In this document: in pieces, positions 34,186-34,488 of the stretch
Layout: each line of letters begins with the position of its first letter
Numbering within the stretch: the first letter of the stretch is position 1
Assembly (NCBI GenBank): GCA_024644015.1
Contig: JAHELV010000011.1
Span: forward strand, 19,962-54,449
DNA: 34,488 bases
Reading direction: 5' to 3'
Origin: Nitriliruptorales bacterium
GTDB taxonomy: Bacteria > Actinomycetota > Nitriliruptoria > Euzebyales > JAHELV01
Program-made: the position numbers and the translations under genes
The notes under the pieces: generated by a model
The model's input: only the letters and a program-made list of their open reading frames with translations
What the model was told of the DNA's origin: nothing
The model's database searches: none

Positions 34186-34278
34186 GACGCCTCCGCTTCC
34201 CTACTCACGCCACCTCGCGCGTGGCGGCGGCTGGCGGCGGCTGAGGCCACCGGCCGCCGTTGCCACGCGACGACACGG

Positions 34279-34488
34279 TCACCCGGCGTCGACGAACTCG
34301 CCCTCGCCCGGGTCGATGCCTGGGTCGCCTGCGTTGTCGGGCGCGACGTCCGCTGTGCGCGGGAGACCCCCGCCGAGATCGTCGCCCTCGTCGAGCGCGA
34401 ACGCTGCGCGTTGAGGTAGCCCGTCACCGTGGCCGTCCAGGTCGATCACGTCCTTGTCGTCGATCACGTCCTTGTCGTCGATCACGTC
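34279..34488 (-). CDS. C-terminus of an acidic Asp/Gly-rich repeat protein, IniB-like (partial)
   Basis: The last 69 codons of a gene entering from beyond the window. It begins with IDDKDV repeats and continues LDGHGDGLPQRAAFALDEGD, then DLGGGLPRTADVAPDNAGDP and ends EGEFVDAG. The composition is strongly acidic with Gly and Pro, low complexity, probably disordered. Position, strand and composition are like IniB, the Gly-rich first gene of mycobacterial iniBAC, but no diagnostic IniB N-terminal domain can be seen here. 93 bp separate it from the IniA-like start. Confidence 0.55.
   Translation of the reverse strand, partial: DVIDDKDVIDDKDVIDLDGHGDGLPQRAAFALDEGDDLGGGLPRTADVAPDNAGDPGIDPGEGEFVDAG
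34441..34488. repeat. 18-bp tandem repeat, at least 2.7 copies, running off the window
   Basis: The unit GTCGATCACGTCCTTGTC starts at 34441, 34459 and 34477 with no mismatch and is cut by the window end. On the minus strand it encodes a DKDVID hexapeptide repeat in the IniB-like protein. Confidence 0.88.

Overview
The window is about 34.5 kb of very GC-rich DNA with strong G/C third-codon bias, frequent GTG starts (and at least one likely TTG start), 4-bp ATGA/GTGA gene overlaps and a TANNNT-type leaderless promoter. With the small actinobacterial biotinyl carrier protein, IniA/IniC-like dynamins and an IniR-like regulator, this points to an actinobacterium. A deep, non-mycobacterial lineage such as Nitriliruptoria (Euzebya/Egibacter type) is my inference from overall flavour only.

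Layout. 1-4517: housekeeping and redox genes: a biotinyl carrier protein and a class IV aminotransferase (minus strand), a PNPOx-fold protein, then a plus-strand run of an ABM-fold monooxygenase, a PrmA-like methyltransferase and an Fe-S RNA m5U methyltransferase. 4518-7408: a structured intergenic region, a CarH-like B12-binding regulator, ATP-dependent phosphofructokinase, and a secreted DsbE/TlpA-type redoxin lipoprotein read through an in-frame UGA that sits exactly where the first Cys of CxxC should be. A bacterial SECIS-like hairpin follows at once, so this is a probable selenoprotein. 7501-10828: an operator-like palindrome, a small frameshifted gene and a 1019-aa class III cyclase-ATPase-TPR signalling protein. 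10893-12347: an FAD hydroxylase-like protein.

12519-23318 is a large C1/methylamine catabolic island around a divergent promoter. Leftwards run iclR, a non-pyrrolysine MttB-family methyltransferase and a DMGDH/sarcosine dehydrogenase-like flavoprotein. Rightwards run a DAO-family flavoprotein, an MtbC-type corrinoid protein, DUF1638, a Virulence_fact-family protein, a methyl-THF:corrinoid methyltransferase and a RACo/RamA-like corrinoid activator. Together they form a plausible complete route: quaternary amine + Co(I)-corrinoid -> methyl-corrinoid -> methyl-THF, with oxidative removal of the remaining N-methyl groups by the two flavoproteins. The substrate (glycine betaine, proline betaine or another) cannot be read from the sequence.

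23331-27907: a minus-strand acyl-CoA-type operon (phosphotransferase, AMP-ligase, SDR) and two VOC proteins separated by REP-like repeats. 27979-34488: a decayed gene, a large LuxR/STAND regulator resembling IniR, and, convergent to it, an iniB-iniA-iniC-like operon with two translationally coupled dynamin-like GTPases preceded by the end of an acidic repeat protein that runs off the window. No tRNA, rRNA, CRISPR array or transposase was seen.
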